The notes beneath the pieces are model-generated. The model was not told the DNA's origin. It did not search any database and saw nothing but the letters and a program-made list of their open reading frames with translations. Shown one piece after another: positions 60,864 to 64,000 of a stretch of DNA of 64,000 nucleotides. How positions within the stretch are numbered: the first letter of the stretch is position 1; every line of letters begins with the position of its first letter. The stretch is taken from positions 1 through 64,000 of the forward strand of contig CANQSF010000009.1 in NCBI GenBank assembly GCA_947626345.1. Reading direction: 5' to 3'. Made by a program: the position numbers and the translations under genes. Origin of the DNA: an uncultured Oscillospiraceae bacterium. Its GTDB lineage: Bacteria > Bacillota > Clostridia > Oscillospirales > Oscillospiraceae.

Positions 60864-63194
60864 ATGAAGAAACTGATTTGCCTGCTTCTGGCGCTTGTCA
60901 TGGTCCTGAGTCTTGCTGCTTGCGGCGGCGGTTCCGAGCCCACGACTGAGCCCGAAGGCGAAGCGCAGGAGCCCACGACTGAGCCCGAAGGCGAAGCGCA
61001 GGAGCCCGCGACCGAGCCTGAAGGCGAAGCGCAGGAGCCCGCGACCGAGCCCGAGCCCGAAGCAGAGCCCGCGGCTGAGGTGACCAACCAGGTCATCCTG
61101 GGCAGCACCACCGACCTGAGCGGTGACTTCCGCTATCCCGGCTGGGGCGGCAGCTCCGCCGGCGCGGCAGACATCGACATCAACAACCTGACCGTTGGCT
61201 ACTCCACCATGGAGACCAACCAAGGCGGCGCCTATGTCTGGAACGAGACCGCTGTTCAGGAGCACACCGAGACCGAGAATGATGATGGCACCTACACCAT
61301 CCACATTCAGATCAAGGAAGGCCTGACCTTCTCCGACGGCACCCCCATCACCGCCCAGAACTATCTGGCCCCCACCCTGGCTCTGGCCAGCCCCGTGGCC
61401 ATTGGCGCCGGTCTGCCTGGCACCGGCGGCCAGTCCCTGGTAGGCTATGACGCGTTCCACGCCTACACCGGCCCCGACGCCGCTGCTGAGGGCGAGGAGC
61501 CCGCTGAGGCTGAGGAGCCCGCTGAGGCTGAGGAGCCCGCTGAGGCTGAGGAGCCCGCTGAGGGCGAAGAGGCTGCCGAAGAGGCCGCTCCCGCCGCCGA
61601 GGTCAGCAAGGTCTTCTCCGGCATCCGTATGCTGGACGACTACACCTTCGAACTGACTGTCAGCCCCGACTACTATCCGTACTATTTCGCTTACACCTAC
61701 GGCGCTATCAGCCCCTATCCCATGGGCCTGATGACCGGCTCTGACGTCACCGTCATGGACGACGGCGAGGGCTGCTACCTGTCCGACAACTTCTATGAGA
61801 AGAACGGCGAGGACTATGTGAAGGCCGCTGAGATCGAGGCCAACCGCTACGATATCAGCACCTATCCGTACTCCGGCGCTTACGTCATCTCCGAGTGGGA
61901 CGAGGGCACCAAGCAGGCGACCCTGACCCTGAACCCCGAGTACCAAGGCAACTTCGAGGGCCAGAAGCCTTCCATCGAGACCATCATCTACGTGAAGATC
62001 GTTGAGGAGACCCAGCTCGACCAGCTGAAGAGCGGCGCTGTGGACGTGCTCAGCGACATCACCGGCGGCGAGCTGACTAAGTCCGCGCTGGAAGTCGTGG
62101 ACGGCGAGAACTTTGCCGAGACCCACTATCAGCGCGCCGGCTACGGCAAGATCCAGTTCGACTGCGACTTCGGACCCACCATGTTCCCCGAGGTCCGTCA
62201 GGCCATCGCTTATCTGCTTGACCGCGCTGCCTTCTGCCAGGCCTTCACCGGCGGCTACGGCGTGGTGGTGGACGGCCCCTACAGCCCCGACTTCGATATG
62301 TGGCAGGCTGTCCGGGACGACATCGAGCTGATCGACTACTCCTATTCTCCCGCCAACGCCGTGAAGGTGCTGGAGGACGGCGGCTGGATCTACAACTCCA
62401 AGGGCGAGCCCTTTGAGGCTGGCGCCGAGGGCGTGGACGCTGTCCGCTACAAGAAGCTGACCGAGGAAGAGGCCAACGCTGTGGATATCTACGGCAATGA
62501 CGCCGGCAACAAGGAGTATGCCTCCGTGGCCAACACCGACGGCGTGGAGTACAAGACCGTGGAGATCAACGGAGAGTACTATATGCCTCTGGCCATCAAC
62601 TGGTTCGGCTCTCAGCCCAACACCGTCACCGACCTGCTGAGCACCACCCTGGCCAACAGCTCCGACCTGGCTGAGACCGGCATGGTGATCCGTTCCACCA
62701 CCGGCGACTTCACCACTCTGACCGGTAACATCTACCGCGACGCCAGCATGGGCTATCTGGGCACTCCGACCTATGGCATGTACAACCTGGCCACCGGCTG
62801 GAACAACGCCGTTTATGATTACGCCTACAACTGGATGGACGACGTTGCCTACGCCGACTACTCTGTCAACAAGCTGGTCGACCCGTACGACACGGCCTTC
62901 CCCTATGACCTGAGTGCTGAGAAGCTGTCCCTGGAGGACGCCATGGCCGCTTCCGACGGCAAGCTGGGCATGGATTACCTGTCCTTCGGCATGGTGTACA
63001 ACGCCCAGACTGAGGACGAGTACAACGCTTGGTGGGAAGCCTACATCGAGCGCTGGAACCAGCTCATGCCGGACATCCCCCTGTACTCCAACTACTACTA
63101 CGACGTGTACAACGCCAAGATTGAGAACTTCAATCCCAGCCCGTTCTTTGGCGCTGCCAGCGCGATCGTTTACGCCAACGTCAAGGGTTTCTGA
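60864..63194 (+). CDS. Peptide ABC transporter substrate-binding lipoprotein with repeat insertions
   Basis: A 776-residue SBP_bac_5-type lipoprotein (lipobox LSLAAC, Cys20). After the lipid anchor comes a linker of 11-residue repeats (EPTTEPEGEAQ), then the binding domain with IQIKEGLTFSDGTPITAQ. A second insertion of four EEPAEA units sits within the domain at residues 211-234. It probably captures oligopeptides outside the cell and passes them to the permease encoded next. At 776 residues it is much longer than the usual 530-600. A strong aggagg site precedes the ATG. Confidence 0.9.
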   Translation: MKKLICLLLALVMVLSLAACGGGSEPTTEPEGEAQEPTTEPEGEAQEPATEPEGEAQEPATEPEPEAEPAAEVTNQVILGSTTDLSGDFRYPGWGGSSAGAADIDINNLTVGYSTMETNQGGAYVWNETAVQEHTETENDDGTYTIHIQIKEGLTFSDGTPITAQNYLAPTLALASPVAIGAGLPGTGGQSLVGYDAFHAYTGPDAAAEGEEPAEAEEPAEAEEPAEAEEPAEGEEAAEEAAPAAEVSKVFSGIRMLDDYTFELTVSPDYYPYYFAYTYGAISPYPMGLMTGSDVTVMDDGEGCYLSDNFYEKNGEDYVKAAEIEANRYDISTYPYSGAYVISEWDEGTKQATLTLNPEYQGNFEGQKPSIETIIYVKIVEETQLDQLKSGAVDVLSDITGGELTKSALEVVDGENFAETHYQRAGYGKIQFDCDFGPTMFPEVRQAIAYLLDRAAFCQAFTGGYGVVVDGPYSPDFDMWQAVRDDIELIDYSYSPANAVKVLEDGGWIYNSKGEPFEAGAEGVDAVRYKKLTEEEANAVDIYGNDAGNKEYASVANTDGVEYKTVEINGEYYMPLAINWFGSQPNTVTDLLSTTLANSSDLAETGMVIRSTTGDFTTLTGNIYRDASMGYLGTPTYGMYNLATGWNNAVYDYAYNWMDDVAYADYSVNKLVDPYDTAFPYDLSAEKLSLEDAMAASDGKLGMDYLSFGMVYNAQTEDEYNAWWEAYIERWNQLMPDIPLYSNYYYDVYNAKIENFNPSPFFGAASAIVYANVKGF
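60936..61034 (+). repeat. 33-bp tandem repeats in the lipoprotein linker
   Basis: Three units of 33 bp (starts 60936, 60969, 61002) plus a partial fourth, encoding EP-[TA]-TEPEGEAQ. Units 1 and 2 are identical; unit 3 has a few changes. Confidence 0.9.
61494..61565 (+). repeat. 18-bp tandem repeats inside the binding domain
   Basis: Four units of GAGGAGCCCGCTGAGGCT, the last changed at its final codon, encoding EEPAEA. The near identity suggests recent slippage expansion. Confidence 0.9.
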
Positions 63195-63238
63195 GTCTTC
63201 GCAGTTGACGAAACCATAAAAGGCTAATTATCTGAGGA

Positions 63239-63273
63239 TGAGGCAGCCGAATATCGGCTGCCTCATTTTCTTT
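63239..63273 (+). terminator. Terminator-like hairpin between binding protein and permease
   Basis: A perfect 12-bp stem (TGAGGCAGCCGA, loop ATA) followed by TTTTCTTT. It lies between two genes of one transporter, so partial termination would make the binding protein more abundant than the permease. Confidence 0.85.
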
Positions 63274-63332
63274 CAGAACCAGACACGGATCTTTTCGGCG
63301 GATCCAAAATAAAGGAGAAAGGGAGGTTGGCT

Positions 63333-64000
63333 ATGGGCAGATATGTACTCAGACGATGCGGGTATATGCTTTTGGTCATGATCATTCTTTCCCTGCTGAT
63401 GTTCCTGGTGTACACCATGATCCCCTATGACCGGGCCGTGACGGAGGCGGAGAGCTTCAAGACGGCCTATAAGGGCAACCCCAACGCCGCACAGCTTTAC
63501 GCGGAAAAATTGGCGGATCTGCGCCGACAGCTGGGCACGGACCAGCCGGTCTTGAAGCGGTATCTGGGCTGGCTTGGGCTGGGGCCCATCAACGGCAAGT
63601 ACAACGGGATATTCCAGGGGAATTTCGGCTACAGCTATACATATGACCGACCGGTCATCGATGTGTTGAAAACGCCGATGCTGAACACGGTGTTCATCAA
63701 CGTGTTCGCCACGATCCTGGGCCTGGGGATCACCATCCCCCTGGGCATCTTCTGCGCCGTGCACCGGGGCAGCAAGCGGGATACGGGTATCCAGATCGCC
63801 ACCATCGTGGGCTACAGCATCCCCAGCTTCATCACCGCTATCATCTTCATTTGGCTGTTCGCCATCATGCTGGGTTGGTTCCCCGTGTCCGGCATGAAAA
63901 CGCCTGGGTCAAACTACACCGGTTTAGCGGAGTTGAAGGACAGGTTGTATTATATGAGCCTGCCCCTGATCGTGATGACGTTCTCCTCTCTGGGCGGCAT
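63333..64000 (+). CDS. ABC transporter permease (DppB/OppB type), cut by window end
   Basis: The first 222 residues of a permease; the gene continues beyond the window. MGRYVLRRCGYM is the usual N-terminus with one membrane helix (about 9-30), then an extracytoplasmic segment containing DLRRQLGTDQPVLKRYLGW, the N-terminal signature of the family, and further helices from about 128. A gggaggt site precedes the ATG. It forms the channel for peptides delivered by the preceding lipoprotein. Confidence 0.9.
   Translation, partial: MGRYVLRRCGYMLLVMIILSLLMFLVYTMIPYDRAVTEAESFKTAYKGNPNAAQLYAEKLADLRRQLGTDQPVLKRYLGWLGLGPINGKYNGIFQGNFGYSYTYDRPVIDVLKTPMLNTVFINVFATILGLGITIPLGIFCAVHRGSKRDTGIQIATIVGYSIPSFITAIIFIWLFAIMLGWFPVSGMKTPGSNYTGLAELKDRLYYMSLPLIVMTFSSLGG

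Noticed and set aside
1..64000. CRISPR array, rRNA genes, integrase, prophage or toxin-antitoxin locus
   Set aside because: I looked for regular spaced repeats, rRNA signatures and characteristic protein motifs and found none; the tandem repeats present are inside coding sequence.

Overview
The window is a chromosomal segment of a GC-rich, strictly anaerobic, probably spore-forming Firmicute. The best fit is Clostridia of the Oscillospiraceae type (relatives of Flavonifractor, Lawsonibacter or Dysosmobacter). This rests on a class III (oxygen-sensitive) ribonucleotide reductase as the RNR gene pair present, an IspH fused to S1 domains, sporulation-linked genes (ytfJ/gerW, a SpoIVFB-type protease, a DacF-type carboxypeptidase), a one-chain PurL of the clostridial type, and strong Shine-Dalgarno sequences with many TTG/GTG starts. 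The placement is an inference from gene content, not from an alignment.

Layout. Positions 0.2-3.1 kb carry nrdD-nrdG behind a promoter with two NrdR-type boxes. An acyl-ACP thioesterase, asnB and a Na/Pi cotransporter follow. From 7.6 to 23.9 kb lies one long purine operon led by a ZTP-type riboswitch: purE, purC, purF, purM, purN, a PurO-type IMP cyclohydrolase, a stand-alone AICAR transformylase, a membrane-anchored MutS-like ATPase, purD, purL, an IMP dehydrogenase and fhs, which supplies formyl-tetrahydrofolate for the two formyl transfers. Thymidylate kinase and a CHAP-domain lysin-like protein follow.

Positions 25.5-30.1 kb form an accessory, AT-richer stretch: small hypothetical proteins, a ketopantoate-reductase homologue, a glutathione peroxidase coupled to a truncated TSCPD-like reading frame, an aldo/keto reductase fragment broken at both ends, and an unidentified membrane protein. 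It abuts a two-gene tRNA operon (Gly-CCC and Pro-CGG) with an unusually palindromic spacer.

From 30.6 kb the housekeeping core resumes: a small membrane protein overlapping a site-2 protease, a radical-SAM pair (TIGR03960/TIGR03936 type), rplS, then lepB-rbgA-rnhB-yraN-thrC with overlapping ends, a DUF1540 protein and a phosphoesterase. Next is the protein-quality and chromosome block tig-clpP-clpX-lon-engB-M50 protease-scpA-scpB-DUF2953-ytfJ-dacF-rsuA family, followed by a MurR/RpiR regulator, a BaiN/HI0933-type flavoprotein, cmk and ispH-S1. A low-GC GNAT gene interrupts the space before recG. The right end holds an M3 oligopeptidase and the start of a peptide ABC transporter whose binding protein carries two tandem-repeat insertions; its permease gene runs off the window.

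No CRISPR array, integrase, rRNA or complete insertion sequence was seen. The most distinctive observations are the MutS-like membrane ATPase inside the riboswitch-controlled purine operon with its split PurH functions, the AT-rich patch with promoter and ribosome-binding signals inside ispH-S1, two candidate leaderless mRNAs, and several repeat-expanded protein tails. None of these by itself proves a new system.
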